Shown here: positions 44,701 through 54,807 of the stretch, one piece after another
How the letters are laid out: every line of letters starts with the position of its first letter
How positions within the stretch are numbered: the stretch's first letter is position 1
NCBI GenBank assembly: GCA_947244325.1
Contig: CAMXJY010000006.1
Location: forward strand, 53,591 to 117,590
Source: an uncultured Clostridium sp.
GTDB taxonomy: Bacteria; Bacillota; Clostridia; TANB77; CAG-508
Direction of reading: 5' to 3'
DNA: 64,000 bases
Notes under the pieces: generated by a model
Database searches by the model: none
Told to the model about the DNA's origin: nothing
The model's input: the letters and a program-made list of their open reading frames with translations, nothing else
Made by a program: the position numbers and the translations under genes

Positions 44701-45507
44701 TTATATTTCAAATTCTGCTCCAGCAAATAATTTGGTTACAGTAGTAGTTCCGTTTAATTGTTCTTTAAAATAATCTATTACTTCATCAGAATTACAATGA
44801 CCCATATAAGCGTTTTGAATATTATTATCTTTAAAATATTGAACTATTTGTGAAGTGTATGAATCGATTTCATTTAAATGAAATCCACCAATAACAGCAA
44901 TAACTCTATTATCATTTGTAATTTTTTTGGCTTGCTCAATTATGTTATTTATTCCAGAATGAGAACAAGAACCAAATACTATAATTCCATTTTCTGTTTT
45001 TATAGCAATTCCAGAATCATCATGTAGGTAATCAGTTTTTCTTCCTTCTAAATCTAGGACAGTAGGTAGATTTTTAATAGGTACTTCAAACTTTCTATCT
45101 ATTTCTCCAAGAAACCAGACATTTTCAAAAAATTGATATGGTTCTTTAGTTTCGATTAATTCAAATTTTTTTAATAGTTGTTCTCTATTTTCTGAGATTC
45201 CACCATAAGCCATATTTCTTGTTAAACTATATCTTTTAGTAAAACATTCTGGATGTAAAATTAGTTTCTTTGTAGAATTAATATATTGTAAGCCATTACC
45301 ATGATCCCAATGACCATGACTTAAAATTATAGTATCTACATTATCTAAATTAATTCCTAAAGTTTTAGCATTTTTTAAGAATGCATCAGTAATTCCACTA
45401 TCTAAAAGAAATTTATTTTTTTCTGTTTCAATATAAATAGATAATCCATTTTCATTAATGCATCCATTATCACAATTTCTATCTTCTGTTAATACAGTAA
45501 ATTTCAT
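44701..45507 (-). CDS. MBL-fold metallo-hydrolase
   Basis: 268 residues. The metallo-beta-lactamase motif is ILSHGHWDHGNGLQY (H-x-H-x-D-H) at about residue 63, with further ligands in FGSCSHSGINNII and GGFHLNE and a C-terminal YMGHC. The start MKFTVLTEDRNCDN and overall layout match the family annotated as 7,8-dihydropterin-6-methyl phosphate synthase-like or related hydrolases found in clostridia. Substrate unproven. GGAG lies 7-8 nt before the ATG. Single gene. Confidence 0.87.
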   Translation of the reverse strand: MKFTVLTEDRNCDNGCINENGLSIYIETEKNKFLLDSGITDAFLKNAKTLGINLDNVDTIILSHGHWDHGNGLQYINSTKKLILHPECFTKRYSLTRNMAYGGISENREQLLKKFELIETKEPYQFFENVWFLGEIDRKFEVPIKNLPTVLDLEGRKTDYLHDDSGIAIKTENGIIVFGSCSHSGINNIIEQAKKITNDNRVIAVIGGFHLNEIDSYTSQIVQYFKDNNIQNAYMGHCNSDEVIDYFKEQLNGTTTVTKLFAGAEFEI

Positions 45508-45773
45508 AATTATCTCCTAATAATTATTTTATTATTGCTATTATATAAGAATAATTTTAATAAATCAATATAAATTTAATAGACATAGGACAGAGGGTTT
45601 GTCTAAAATTTAATTTTTAGACGAAATCTCCATTGTTATATCTAAAACATAATATGTAAACTATAACAAATCGAATAAAAAGCGAAGAGAAAATGAGAAA
45701 AGAGAAGATAATAAGTGGATATGATTGAATACAGACTAAAAAATAAATAAAAATTGACTTCTTTTGCTACATG

Positions 45774-45802
45774 TTGACTTTTATATTCATGTAGAGTATA
45801 AT
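45774..45802 (+). promoter_or_regulatory. Sigma-A promoter of the mgtE pair
   Basis: TTGACT (45774-45779), 17-bp spacer, TATAAT (45797-45802). Upstream 45508-45770 shows no gene. Confidence 0.8.
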
Positions 45803-45807
45803 AAATA

Positions 45808-45910
45808 TGTTGGAGAATTTACATAAATACTAAGGATATAATTAAATAATAAGTGGATACTCCAAATGGACAAATTAATAGAACAATAAAATTATTTATT
45901 GTTTTTATTT
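45808..45910 (+). promoter_or_regulatory. Structured mgtE leader with terminator-like hairpin
   Basis: TTGGAG near 45810 can pair with CTCCAA near 45860, and ACAATAAA / TTTATTGT (45883-45902) followed by TTTTATTTT forms an intrinsic terminator 50 bp before the first mgtE. MgtE genes are often under M-box riboswitches, but I see no M-box consensus here, so this may be a different attenuator. Confidence 0.5.
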
Positions 45911-45958
45911 TGCATTTTAATAATAAAAGAGTATAAAATTAAAATAGGAGGGATAAGC

Positions 45959-47308
45959 ATGGAAAACAAAGAATTAGAGCTAGAAGAAGTAATTGAATTA
46001 ATTGAAAATAAAAGAATTAATCAATTACGTAAATATTTAGAAAATATTAATAGTGCTGATTTCCCGAGTATATTAGAGCAAATAGATGAAGAAAAAACAA
46101 TAATGGTATATAGAATTTTGCCAAAAGATAAGGCATCAGAAGTTTTTGTTGAATTAGACCATGATGATCAAGAAAAATTAATAAGTTATTTAACAGATAA
46201 TGAAATAAAAAACGTTATGAACGAAATTTATATGGATGATGCAGTTGATTTAATTGAAGAAATGCCATCTTTTGTTGTTAAACGTATACTTGCAAATACT
46301 AAACCAGAAAATAGAAAAATTATAAATGAATTATTGAAATATCCTGATGATACAGCAGGAAGTCTTATGACAACAGAGTTTGTAGACTTGAAAGAAAATA
46401 TGACAGTTAATGAAGCTTTTAAAATAATAAAAGAAAGTGGAATTCAGAAGGAAACTGTATATAATTGTTATGTATTAAGCGATGATAGAACACTTTTAGG
46501 AATAATAGATATAAAAGACCTTTTGATAGCTGAAAGAGATACATTATTAAAAGATATAATGGATACAAATTTAATAAAAGTTACAACTTTAGAAGATCAA
46601 GAAGAAGTATCAAAAATATTTGATAAATATGATTGTGTTGCATTACCAGTTGTAGATAAAGGAAATAGATTAGTAGGAATAATAACGATAGATGATGCTA
46701 TAGATGTAATGCAAGAAGAAGTTTTAGAAGATTTTGAAAAAATGGCTGCTATCACACCAACAGATAATAGTTATTTCAAAACAAGTGTATTTGAACATGC
46801 TAAAAAAAGAATTTTATGGTTATTACTTTTGATGTTATCAGCAGCAATTACAGGAACTATTATGGCAAACTTTGAAAATGCTATTTCAGTAATGCCAGTT
46901 TTAGTAGTATTTATACCAATGTTAATGGATACAGGGGGAAATTCAGGCTCACAAAGTTCAACACTTATAATAAGAGGGCTTGCAATGGATGAAATAAATG
47001 CAAAAGACATTTTTAAAGCAATGTGGAAAGAATTTAGAATTGCACTTTTGGTTGGAGTAGTTTTGGCTATTGTAAATGGAGCAAGAATATTAGTTCAATA
47101 TCAAAGTTTATCTATTGCTATTGTAGTAAATTTAACTCTTATAGGTGTTGTAGTAATGGCAAAATTACTTGGATGTATATTGCCTATTTTAGCAAAAAAA
47201 ATAAAATTAGATCCAGCAATTATGGCAGCACCATTAATAACAACTATTGTAGATACAGGATGTATATTGTTATATTTTAGTTTAGCAAAAATGATATTAA
47301 AAATATAA
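45959..47308 (+). CDS. mgtE: Magnesium transporter MgtE, first copy
   Basis: 449 residues from ATG 45959, 8 nt after AGGAGGG. N-terminal MgtE_N helical domain (about 15-125), two CBS domains (about 130-255; AGSLMTTEFVDL, RLVGIITIDDAIDVM) that sense cytosolic Mg2+, a plug helix, and five membrane helices (about 280-449) with MDTGGNSGSQSSTLIIRGLA, the pore-lining region. It is 20 bp upstream of a close paralogue, about 70 percent alike by eye. Confidence 0.95.
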   Translation: MENKELELEEVIELIENKRINQLRKYLENINSADFPSILEQIDEEKTIMVYRILPKDKASEVFVELDHDDQEKLISYLTDNEIKNVMNEIYMDDAVDLIEEMPSFVVKRILANTKPENRKIINELLKYPDDTAGSLMTTEFVDLKENMTVNEAFKIIKESGIQKETVYNCYVLSDDRTLLGIIDIKDLLIAERDTLLKDIMDTNLIKVTTLEDQEEVSKIFDKYDCVALPVVDKGNRLVGIITIDDAIDVMQEEVLEDFEKMAAITPTDNSYFKTSVFEHAKKRILWLLLLMLSAAITGTIMANFENAISVMPVLVVFIPMLMDTGGNSGSQSSTLIIRGLAMDEINAKDIFKAMWKEFRIALLVGVVLAIVNGARILVQYQSLSIAIVVNLTLIGVVVMAKLLGCILPILAKKIKLDPAIMAAPLITTIVDTGCILLYFSLAKMILKI

Positions 47309-47327
47309 AGGATAGGAGGAAGATTAA

Positions 47328-48674
47328 ATGGATTTAGAAAATGTAGTAGAAGAATTAACATCATTAATTGAAAGTAAAAAAATAAATAAATTACATGAGT
47401 TTTTAGAAAATATAAATAGTCCAGATTTTCCAGCTATCTTAGAAAATATAGACGAAGAAAAAATAATAATGGTATATAGACTTTTATCAAAAGAAAAGGC
47501 AGCAGAAGTATTTGTAGAGCTAGAACACGATAATCAAGAAAGATTGATAAATTGTTTAACAGATACAGAAATAAAAAATGTAATGAATGAGATTTATATG
47601 GATGACGCAGTTGATTTAATAGAAGAAATGCCATCAAATGTTGTAAAAAGGATTTTAGCAAATACTAAATCAGAAAATAGAAAAATTATAAATGAATTAC
47701 TAAAATATCCTGATGATACAGCAGGAAGTCTTATGACAACAGAGTTTATAGATTTAAAAGAAAATATGACTGTAAGTGAAGCTTTTGAATCTATAAAAAA
47801 GAAAGGTTTAAAGAAAGAAACTGTATATAATTGCTATGTTTTAACTGTTGATAGAAAACTTTTAGGAGTAGTTGATATAAAATCACTTTTAGTAGCAAAT
47901 ACAGACGAGTTAGTAAAGGACATTATGAATACTAATGTTATAAAAACTAATACACTAGAAGACCAAGAAGAAGTAACAAAAATGTTTGATAAATATGATG
48001 TAGTAGCTATACCAGTTGTAGACAAAGAAAATAGATTAGTAGGAATTATAACAATAGATGATGCTATAGATGTAATGCAAGAAGAAACTTTAGAAGACTT
48101 TGAAAAAATGGCTGCTATGGCACCAGCAGAAGAATCATATTTTAAAACAAGTGTATTTAAACATGCTAAAAATAGAATTGTTTGGCTATTAGTTTTAATG
48201 ATTTCAGCAATGATTACAGGAGCAATTATTGAAAATTTTGAAAGTGCAATATCTTCACTTCCATTACTTGTATCATTTATACCAATGATTATGGGAACTG
48301 GAGGAAATTGTGGTTCACAAAGTTCTACTCTTATAATAAGAGGTTTAGCTATGGATGAAATATCTACAAAAGATATTTTTAAAGCAATGTGGAAAGAGTT
48401 CAGAGTATCAATCATAGTTGGAATTGCGTTAGCAATTGTAAATATGGCTAGAATTGTTCTTCAATATCATGATGTGAAAATTGCTTTTGTAGTTTCATTA
48501 ACACTTATTTTTACAGTTATACTTGCTAAGCTTTTAGGATGTATATTACCAATTTTAGCTAAAAAATTAAAACTTGATCCAGCAATAATGGCTTCGCCAC
48601 TTCTTACAACAGTTGCAGATACAGTATCAGTTTTACTTTTCTTTATAATCTCACAGGCAGTGTTTAATTTATAA
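47328..48674 (+). CDS. mgtE: Magnesium transporter MgtE, second copy
   Basis: 448 residues with the same domain order as the first copy: MgtE_N, CBS pair (AGSLMTTEFIDL, RLVGIITIDDAIDVM) and five membrane helices (MGTGGNCGSQSSTLIIRGLA). AGGAGG lies 9 nt before the ATG. It arises from a tandem duplication. MgtE works as a homodimer, so a heterodimer or specialised metal preference is conceivable. A terminator follows. Confidence 0.95.
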   Translation: MDLENVVEELTSLIESKKINKLHEFLENINSPDFPAILENIDEEKIIMVYRLLSKEKAAEVFVELEHDNQERLINCLTDTEIKNVMNEIYMDDAVDLIEEMPSNVVKRILANTKSENRKIINELLKYPDDTAGSLMTTEFIDLKENMTVSEAFESIKKKGLKKETVYNCYVLTVDRKLLGVVDIKSLLVANTDELVKDIMNTNVIKTNTLEDQEEVTKMFDKYDVVAIPVVDKENRLVGIITIDDAIDVMQEETLEDFEKMAAMAPAEESYFKTSVFKHAKNRIVWLLVLMISAMITGAIIENFESAISSLPLLVSFIPMIMGTGGNCGSQSSTLIIRGLAMDEISTKDIFKAMWKEFRVSIIVGIALAIVNMARIVLQYHDVKIAFVVSLTLIFTVILAKLLGCILPILAKKLKLDPAIMASPLLTTVADTVSVLLFFIISQAVFNL

Positions 48675-48694
48675 ATAAGATATAATAAATTTGT

Positions 48695-48733
48695 TAAAAG
48701 TGCATATCATTAATAGAGATATGCACTTTTATC
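48695..48733 (+). terminator. Intrinsic terminator after mgtE
   Basis: AAAAGTGCATATC / GATATGCACTTTT stem. Confidence 0.85.
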
Positions 48734-48816
48734 GTATATACTATATAAAATAGTTGATATATATATAAATATGGATTATAATAATATTGTCATAAAAAGT
48801 TTAAAGAGGAAGAAAA

Positions 48817-49404
48817 ATGGAAAAAATTTATATTGTTTTAGCTCATACTGGAACTCTTTTATCTAGAATTATAAAAATGAAAACAGGTGCAGAATATACA
48901 CATTCATCTATCGCATTAGATGAAGATTTGAAAAAAATGTATTCTTTTGGAAGAAAAAATCCATATATTGCATTTATAGGAGGATTTGTAAAAGAAGGAG
49001 CAGATTTTGGTACTTTTAAAAGATTTTATAATACAGAGATAAGTGTATATGAATTAGAAGTTTCAGAAGAGCAATACAAAAAAGTTTGTGAAACAATAGA
49101 ATATGTAAAAAATCATAAAGATGAATATAGATTTAATATTTTAGGTTTATTTTTAGCTGGATTTAACAAAAAAAGAAAATTACCAAAAACATATTATTGC
49201 GCAGAATTTGTAAAAGCTGTTTTAGAAAAATCTAATATAGATACAAGTGGACTTCCAGAAGTGATAAAACCAGAACATTTTAAATATATAAAAAATTCAA
49301 AATTGATATACAAAGGATTATTAAAAGAATATAAAAAGAAAAATAAATTTATGGATAATTTATTAGAATTCATGCTTTCAAAAAAGGCTTCAAATATCAA
49401 ATAA
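48817..49404 (+). CDS. YiiX/NlpC-like cysteine hydrolase
   Basis: 195 residues. The pattern IVLAHTGTLLSRIIKMKTGA, EYTHSSIALDEDL and KTYYCAEFVKAVLEK matches permuted NlpC/P60-fold (YiiX-like) proteins: the His in THSSIA and Cys in YYCAEF form the catalytic pair. No signal peptide is seen, so it may act in the cytoplasm or leave by another route. AGAGGAAG lies 7 nt before the ATG. Single gene between mgtE and a two-component system. Confidence 0.85.
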   Translation: MEKIYIVLAHTGTLLSRIIKMKTGAEYTHSSIALDEDLKKMYSFGRKNPYIAFIGGFVKEGADFGTFKRFYNTEISVYELEVSEEQYKKVCETIEYVKNHKDEYRFNILGLFLAGFNKKRKLPKTYYCAEFVKAVLEKSNIDTSGLPEVIKPEHFKYIKNSKLIYKGLLKEYKKKNKFMDNLLEFMLSKKASNIK

Positions 49405-49506
49405 ATTTAATATTAATTTAAGGTTATTATTGTAAAATGCTAATAGAAAATTTAAAACTAAGGTGAGCAATTGAATTGTTCACTATTTTTATAAAGGATT
49501 GAAAAA

Positions 49507-50175
49507 ATGAGAATATTAATTATTGAAGATGATAAGGTATTAGCAAAAACTGTTGAACAATGCATAGGAAATGGTTATGATGTAGATCATGCATATGATG
49601 GAGAAGAAGGAGTATTATATGCAATGCAAGGCATTTATGATGCAATAATATTAGATATTATGATGCCAATTTTAGATGGATATGAAGTTTTGAGTAAATT
49701 AAGAAGTGAAAAAATTTATACACCAGTACTTATATTAACAGCAAAAGATGCAATAAATGATAAAGTAAAAGGTTTTAGAAATGGTGCAGATGATTATCTA
49801 GTAAAACCTTTTAATCGAGAAGAATTGATTGTTAGATTAGAAGCTTTAATTAGAAGAGCAAATGGAAATTATGCAGAAAATGTAATTGAATATAAAGATT
49901 TAATATTAGATTTAAACAATAGAACAGCAAAAGCAAATGGAAAAGAAGTAGTACTTCAAGGAAAACAATTTGATATGCTTGAATACTTAATAAATTCAAA
50001 AAATACTATAATAACAAAAGAGCAAATCTTTGATAAAATATGGGGATTTAATAGTGAAACAACAACAAATGTAATAGAAGTTTATGCAAGTGGTTTAAGA
50101 AAGGAATTAAAAAAGATTGGATATGAAAAATATTTAAAAACTATTAGAGGAGTTGGCTATATCTGGTCAGAATAA
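49507..50175 (+). CDS. Two-component response regulator, OmpR/PhoB family
   Basis: 222 residues. Receiver domain (1-115) with acidic pair in IIEDDKVLAK, phospho-acceptor Asp in DAIILDIMMPILDGYEVL, Thr/Lys in ILTAKDA and YLVKPFN. The OmpR-type winged helix (about 130-220) has QGKQFDMLEYLINSKNTIIT, NVIEVYASGLRKELKKIG and IRGVGYIWSE. AAAGGA precedes the ATG. The kinase gene follows at once. Confidence 0.95.
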   Translation: MRILIIEDDKVLAKTVEQCIGNGYDVDHAYDGEEGVLYAMQGIYDAIILDIMMPILDGYEVLSKLRSEKIYTPVLILTAKDAINDKVKGFRNGADDYLVKPFNREELIVRLEALIRRANGNYAENVIEYKDLILDLNNRTAKANGKEVVLQGKQFDMLEYLINSKNTIITKEQIFDKIWGFNSETTTNVIEVYASGLRKELKKIGYEKYLKTIRGVGYIWSE

Positions 50176-50182
50176 TGGGAAA

Positions 50183-51514
50183 ATGGAAGAACAAGAAGTA
50201 TTAAAAAATAAATTAATTAAACATATTATTTATAATATAATTGGATTTGCAGCAATTTTTATTGTGTTTGGAATTTTTATATTCTTTTTGGTAAAAGGAG
50301 TAACTTTTAGTAGTGTTATAAAAGATTTGTATGATAGTAAAAAACAAATTTTAGATATAGATAATGAAAAAATTAATATTATTATTGATTCTAATTATAT
50401 ATCAAAAGAACAAAGAGATAGTTGGATTCAAAATTCGATAAAAAAATATCAAGATTATATGTTAGTTAGAAAAATCATAAACCCTAACGTTATTCTTATT
50501 TTAAGAGATTTAGATAAAGAGATTATAAATGAAACTGAAATTGGTAGACTTTCAGATTACACAGATGAAATAAGTTTTGATGAAAATAATTTGAATAGAA
50601 TTTACGAAATAACAATTGACGGTAAGTATTCATATAACGGACTTAATTTTATTTTTGATGGAAATGGTATAACAGAAGATAGATATATACAATTGTTAGT
50701 AAATGTTGATAGTGAAAAAGATTTAGTATCTAACTATTTTAAGATAATTAGTTTGGCTGTATTAGTAGGAATAATGTTATCAATAATAGCGAGTGTTATA
50801 TTATCTAGGAAAACATTAGAGCCATTAAGAGAGAATATGGTTAAACAAATGGAGTTTGTGCAAAATGCATCACATGAACTTAGAACTCCGTTAACAATAA
50901 TTCAAGCAAAGCAAGAATTATTACTTCAAGAGCCAAATGCAAAAATAATTGATAAATCAGAAGATATAATTTTAACATTAAATGAAACAAAAAGATTAAC
51001 TAAGTTGATAAAAGATTTAATGATACTTTCAAGAGCAGATAGCAATAAATTAAATTTACAAAAAGAGAATGTAAATATTGATGAATATATAAAAGAGGTA
51101 ATAAATCCATATTGCGAAATTGCCCAGATGCAAGAAAAGAAAATAGAACTTAATTTAAATTATAATATGGATATAGATGTTGATACAAGTAGATTTTATC
51201 AGTTAGTAATAATTTTACTAGATAACGCAATTAAGTATACAGAAGCAAATGATACTATAGAAATTAAAACATATTTAAAAGATAATAAATTTGTTATGGA
51301 AGTTAAAGATACAGGAATTGGAGTAAGTGATGAAGGATTAAAACGTATTTTTGAAAGATTTTATAGAGAAGATAAAGCAAGAGGAAGAGAAACAGGTGGA
51401 AGTGGACTTGGACTTTCAATAGCTGATTTTATAGTAACTTCTCATGGTGGAAATATAAGAGCAAGTCATAATACTCCTAAAGGAACAATATTTACTGTAA
51501 GATTACCAAGATAA
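50183..51514 (+). CDS. Two-component sensor histidine kinase
   Basis: 443 residues taking ATG 50183; the ribosome binding site is weak and a few upstream starts overlapping the regulator gene are possible. Two membrane helices (about 14-36 and 190-213) flank an extracellular sensor loop of about 150 residues. HisKA box FVQNASHELRTPLTIIQAK, N box ILLDNAIKYTE, G boxes KDTGIGVSDEGLKRIFERFY and GGSGLGLSIADFIV. Forms a pair with the OmpR regulator upstream; the stimulus is unknown. Confidence 0.93.
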   Translation: MEEQEVLKNKLIKHIIYNIIGFAAIFIVFGIFIFFLVKGVTFSSVIKDLYDSKKQILDIDNEKINIIIDSNYISKEQRDSWIQNSIKKYQDYMLVRKIINPNVILILRDLDKEIINETEIGRLSDYTDEISFDENNLNRIYEITIDGKYSYNGLNFIFDGNGITEDRYIQLLVNVDSEKDLVSNYFKIISLAVLVGIMLSIIASVILSRKTLEPLRENMVKQMEFVQNASHELRTPLTIIQAKQELLLQEPNAKIIDKSEDIILTLNETKRLTKLIKDLMILSRADSNKLNLQKENVNIDEYIKEVINPYCEIAQMQEKKIELNLNYNMDIDVDTSRFYQLVIILLDNAIKYTEANDTIEIKTYLKDNKFVMEVKDTGIGVSDEGLKRIFERFYREDKARGRETGGSGLGLSIADFIVTSHGGNIRASHNTPKGTIFTVRLPR

Positions 51515-51620
51515 ATAATATAATTAGTTTTTTGTTGTATGCATTATCTATACAAGTCTCTCATATGGAAGTGTTGTTTGGTGTTGTGGATTTGAGTGAA
51601 GATAAAGGAGAAATGAGAAT

Positions 51621-52235
51621 ATGCTTGATAATAAAGGATTTGATTTATGGGCAGATAATTATGATAAAATAGTAGAAAAATCAGATAATGATAATACATA
51701 TCCGTTTGCAGGATATAAGAAAATCCTAAATAAAATATATAATTGTGTATTAGAAAGTTCTTCCAAAAATATATTAGACATTGGTTTTGGAACTGGAACA
51801 TTAGTTACGAAATTATATGAAAAAGGATGTAATATATATGGACAAGACTTCTCAGATGAAATGATAAAACTAGCAAAAAATAAAATGCCAAATAGCAAAT
51901 TAGTTAAAGGAGATTTTTCGAAAGGAATAGCAGAAGAATTAAAAGAACAAAAATATGATGTAATTATTGCAACATATTCGCTACATCATTTAACTGATAT
52001 AGATAAGGTTAAGAATATAAAACAACTTATTGGACTATTAAATGAAAATGGTATTATTTATATTGGAGATATTGCATTTAGTACAAGAAAAGAATTGGAA
52101 AAATGTAAGAAAAAATATGAAGAACATTGGGATAATGAAGAGATATATTTTGTATATGATGAAATAAAGAAAGAATTTGCTAATAGCGAATTTATAAAAT
52201 ATTCTGAATGTGCAGGAATTATTAAAATTTGGTAG
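51621..52235 (+). CDS. Class I SAM-dependent methyltransferase
   Basis: 204 residues. Methyltransf_25-type core: NILDIGFGTGTLVTKLYEKG (SAM loop), GQDFSDEMIKLAKNKM, KYDVIIATYSLHHLTD and GIIYIGDIAF. The start LDNKGFDLWADNYDK matches the YrrT-like branch of putative AdoMet methyltransferases. AAGGAG lies 11 nt before the ATG. Acceptor substrate not predictable. It stands between the two-component system and clpC, not clearly linked to either. Confidence 0.9.
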   Translation: MLDNKGFDLWADNYDKIVEKSDNDNTYPFAGYKKILNKIYNCVLESSSKNILDIGFGTGTLVTKLYEKGCNIYGQDFSDEMIKLAKNKMPNSKLVKGDFSKGIAEELKEQKYDVIIATYSLHHLTDIDKVKNIKQLIGLLNENGIIYIGDIAFSTRKELEKCKKKYEEHWDNEEIYFVYDEIKKEFANSEFIKYSECAGIIKIW

Positions 52236-52339
52236 AGAAAAGAATAAATGAAATATTTAAAATAAAATACTTTTATTTTTAAAGTTTAAAACCTTCAAAA
52301 AATGTGTATATTACTAGTAAGATTTTTTTGGAGGTTTTT

Positions 52340-54781
52340 ATGGTATATAAATTTACAAAAAGTGGGGAAAAAGTTTTATCAATTGCAAATGAGTTAGCAG
52401 TTGATTTAGGGCATAGTTATATAGGAACAGAACATATTTTATATGGTTTAGCTTGTGAAGAAAACGGGGTAGCTGGAAAAGTTTTAGAATCTCAAAACGT
52501 TACACCAGAAGATATTTTAGACAAAATAGAAGAATTAATTGGTGGACAAGTTAAAGAGAATTTTACTGTTTTAGGATTTACACCACGAACAAAAAAAATT
52601 TTAGAAAATGCTTACTTAGAGGCAAAAAAATTAGGTTCTAATTATATAGGAACAGAACATATTTTAGTAGGAATAATGAAAGAAAGTGATAGTTTAGCAA
52701 TAAGAATTTTGGTTGATTTAGATGTAAACCCAGAAGAGATGTATTCAGATATTGCTAAAACTTTAAATGAATTTGAAGAAAATATAAATAATCCAAATCA
52801 AGAAAAGCAAGACTCAGGAAGTTATAATTCTACTCAAAACCTAAATCAATTTGGAACAGATTTAACTAAACAAGCAAGAGAAGGAAAACTTGATCCTGTA
52901 ATAGGGAGAAATGAAGAAACTGATAGAGTTATAGAAATTTTATCAAGAAGAACAAAAAATAATCCTTGTTTAATAGGAGAACCAGGAGTAGGAAAAACAG
53001 CAGTAATTGAAGGATTGGCACAAAAAATTATAAATGGAAATATCCCAGAAAATTTAAAAAATAAAAGAGTTATTACATTAGATATTACTTCAATGGTAGC
53101 TGGTGCTAAATATAGAGGAGATTTTGAAGAAAGAGTAAAAAAATGCTTAGCAGAAGTGAAAAAAGCACAAGATATAATTTTATTTATTGATGAAATTCAT
53201 ACAATAGTTGGTGCAGGAGCAGCAGAAGGTGCTATAGATGCAGCAAATATCTTAAAACCATTACTTGCAAGAGGAGAAATTCAAGTTGTTGGAGCTACTA
53301 CTATAAAAGAATATAGAAAATATATTGAAAAGGATTCAGCTTTAGAGAGAAGATTTCAATCAGTATATATTGAAGAGCCAAGTATAGATGATACAATAAG
53401 AATTTTAAAAGGAATTAGAGATAAATATGAAGCACACCATAATGTAAAAATTACTAATGATGCAATAACAGCTGCTGCACATCTTTCAAGTAGATATATT
53501 AATGATAGATTTTTGCCTGATAAAGCAATAGATTTAATTGATGAAGCATCTTCAAAAGTTAAATTAAAATCTTTTATAGAACCAGAGTATTTAAAAAATA
53601 TGGAAAAAGAATTAGATAAAATTACAAGAGAAAAAGAAGAAGCTATAAATACTCAAAACTATGAAAGGGCAGCTAAATTAAGAGATTGTGAAAACGAATT
53701 AATAGATAAATTAGAGAAAGAAAATGATAGATGGAAAAATAAAAACAATAAAAAAGTAATTAATATTGAAAAAGAAGATATTGAAATGGTAATTTCTAAA
53801 TGGACAGGAATTCCAACATATAAAATTACAGAAAGTGAAAATGAGAAATTAAAGAATTTAGAAAAATCTTTACATGAAAGAGTAGTTGGTCAAGAAGAGG
53901 CAATTTCAGCAATATCAAAAGCTATTAGAAGGAGTAGAGTAGGCTTGCAAGACCCTAATAGACCAATAGGTTCGTTTTTGTTTCTAGGACCAACAGGAGT
54001 TGGAAAAACAGAGCTTACAAAAGCATTAGCAGAAAGTTTATTTGGTAATGAAAATTCAATGATTAGAATTGATATGTCTGAATATATGGAAAGTCATTCT
54101 GTATCAAAATTAATAGGTTCACCTCCTGGATATATTGGATATGATGAATCTAATGGTTTGGCTGAGAAGGTGAGAAGAAAGCCATATTCTGTTATATTAT
54201 TTGATGAAATAGAAAAAGCTCATATTGATATTATGAATATTTTACTTCAAATATTAGAAGATGGAATTTTAACAGATAGTCAAGGAAGAACAGTAAGTTT
54301 TAAAAATTGTGTGATAATAATGACTTCAAACATAGGAGCAAGACAAATAACAGAAAGAAAAAAATTAGGATTTATAAATGAAGATGAAAATCAAGAGAAT
54401 ACTGAATATAATGAAATAAAAAAATCTGTAATGGCAGAATTAAAAAAAGAATTAAAGCCAGAATTTATAAATAGAATTGATGAAATAGTAATTTTCCATA
54501 AGTTAAATCAAGGAGAAATTAGATGTATTATTGATTTAATGCTAGATAAAGTGAAAAAGAGATTAAATGAACAAAATTATTATTTGGAATTTGATGAATC
54601 GATAAAAGAAGTAATACAAAAAAACGGAACAGATTCAAATTATGGTGCAAGACCAATAAGACGAGCAGTTCAAACTTATATAGAAGATAAAATAGCAGAA
54701 GGTATTTTAAATGGAAAGATAAATAAAAATAAGAAAATAATAATTTCAGCAGAAGGAGAAAAAGTGCTATTAAAAGTATAA
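52340..54781 (+). CDS. clpC: ATP-dependent Clp protease ATP-binding subunit ClpC
   Basis: 813 residues from ATG 52340, 6-7 nt after TTGGAGG. Two N-terminal Clp_N repeats (about 1-145), AAA+ 1 with Walker A GEPGVGKTAVIEGLAQ (about 215), a middle region with a UVR motif (TQNYERAAKLRDCENELIDK), AAA+ 2 with GPTGVGKTELTKALAE (about 555), and a C-terminal D2-small domain. It unfolds substrates for ClpP. In most Firmicutes clpC is the last gene of ctsR-mcsA-mcsB-clpC; here it stands alone without these regulators. A terminator overlaps its stop. Confidence 0.96.
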   Translation: MVYKFTKSGEKVLSIANELAVDLGHSYIGTEHILYGLACEENGVAGKVLESQNVTPEDILDKIEELIGGQVKENFTVLGFTPRTKKILENAYLEAKKLGSNYIGTEHILVGIMKESDSLAIRILVDLDVNPEEMYSDIAKTLNEFEENINNPNQEKQDSGSYNSTQNLNQFGTDLTKQAREGKLDPVIGRNEETDRVIEILSRRTKNNPCLIGEPGVGKTAVIEGLAQKIINGNIPENLKNKRVITLDITSMVAGAKYRGDFEERVKKCLAEVKKAQDIILFIDEIHTIVGAGAAEGAIDAANILKPLLARGEIQVVGATTIKEYRKYIEKDSALERRFQSVYIEEPSIDDTIRILKGIRDKYEAHHNVKITNDAITAAAHLSSRYINDRFLPDKAIDLIDEASSKVKLKSFIEPEYLKNMEKELDKITREKEEAINTQNYERAAKLRDCENELIDKLEKENDRWKNKNNKKVINIEKEDIEMVISKWTGIPTYKITESENEKLKNLEKSLHERVVGQEEAISAISKAIRRSRVGLQDPNRPIGSFLFLGPTGVGKTELTKALAESLFGNENSMIRIDMSEYMESHSVSKLIGSPPGYIGYDESNGLAEKVRRKPYSVILFDEIEKAHIDIMNILLQILEDGILTDSQGRTVSFKNCVIIMTSNIGARQITERKKLGFINEDENQENTEYNEIKKSVMAELKKELKPEFINRIDEIVIFHKLNQGEIRCIIDLMLDKVKKRLNEQNYYLEFDESIKEVIQKNGTDSNYGARPIRRAVQTYIEDKIAEGILNGKINKNKKIIISAEGEKVLLKV

Positions 54782-54807
54782 AAAAGAGCCATTAAGGCTC
54801 TTTTTAA
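54780..54807. terminator. Bidirectional terminator between clpC and the CDF gene
   Basis: AAAAAGAGCC-ATTAA-GGCTCTTTTTA hairpin at the convergent gene ends. Confidence 0.85.
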
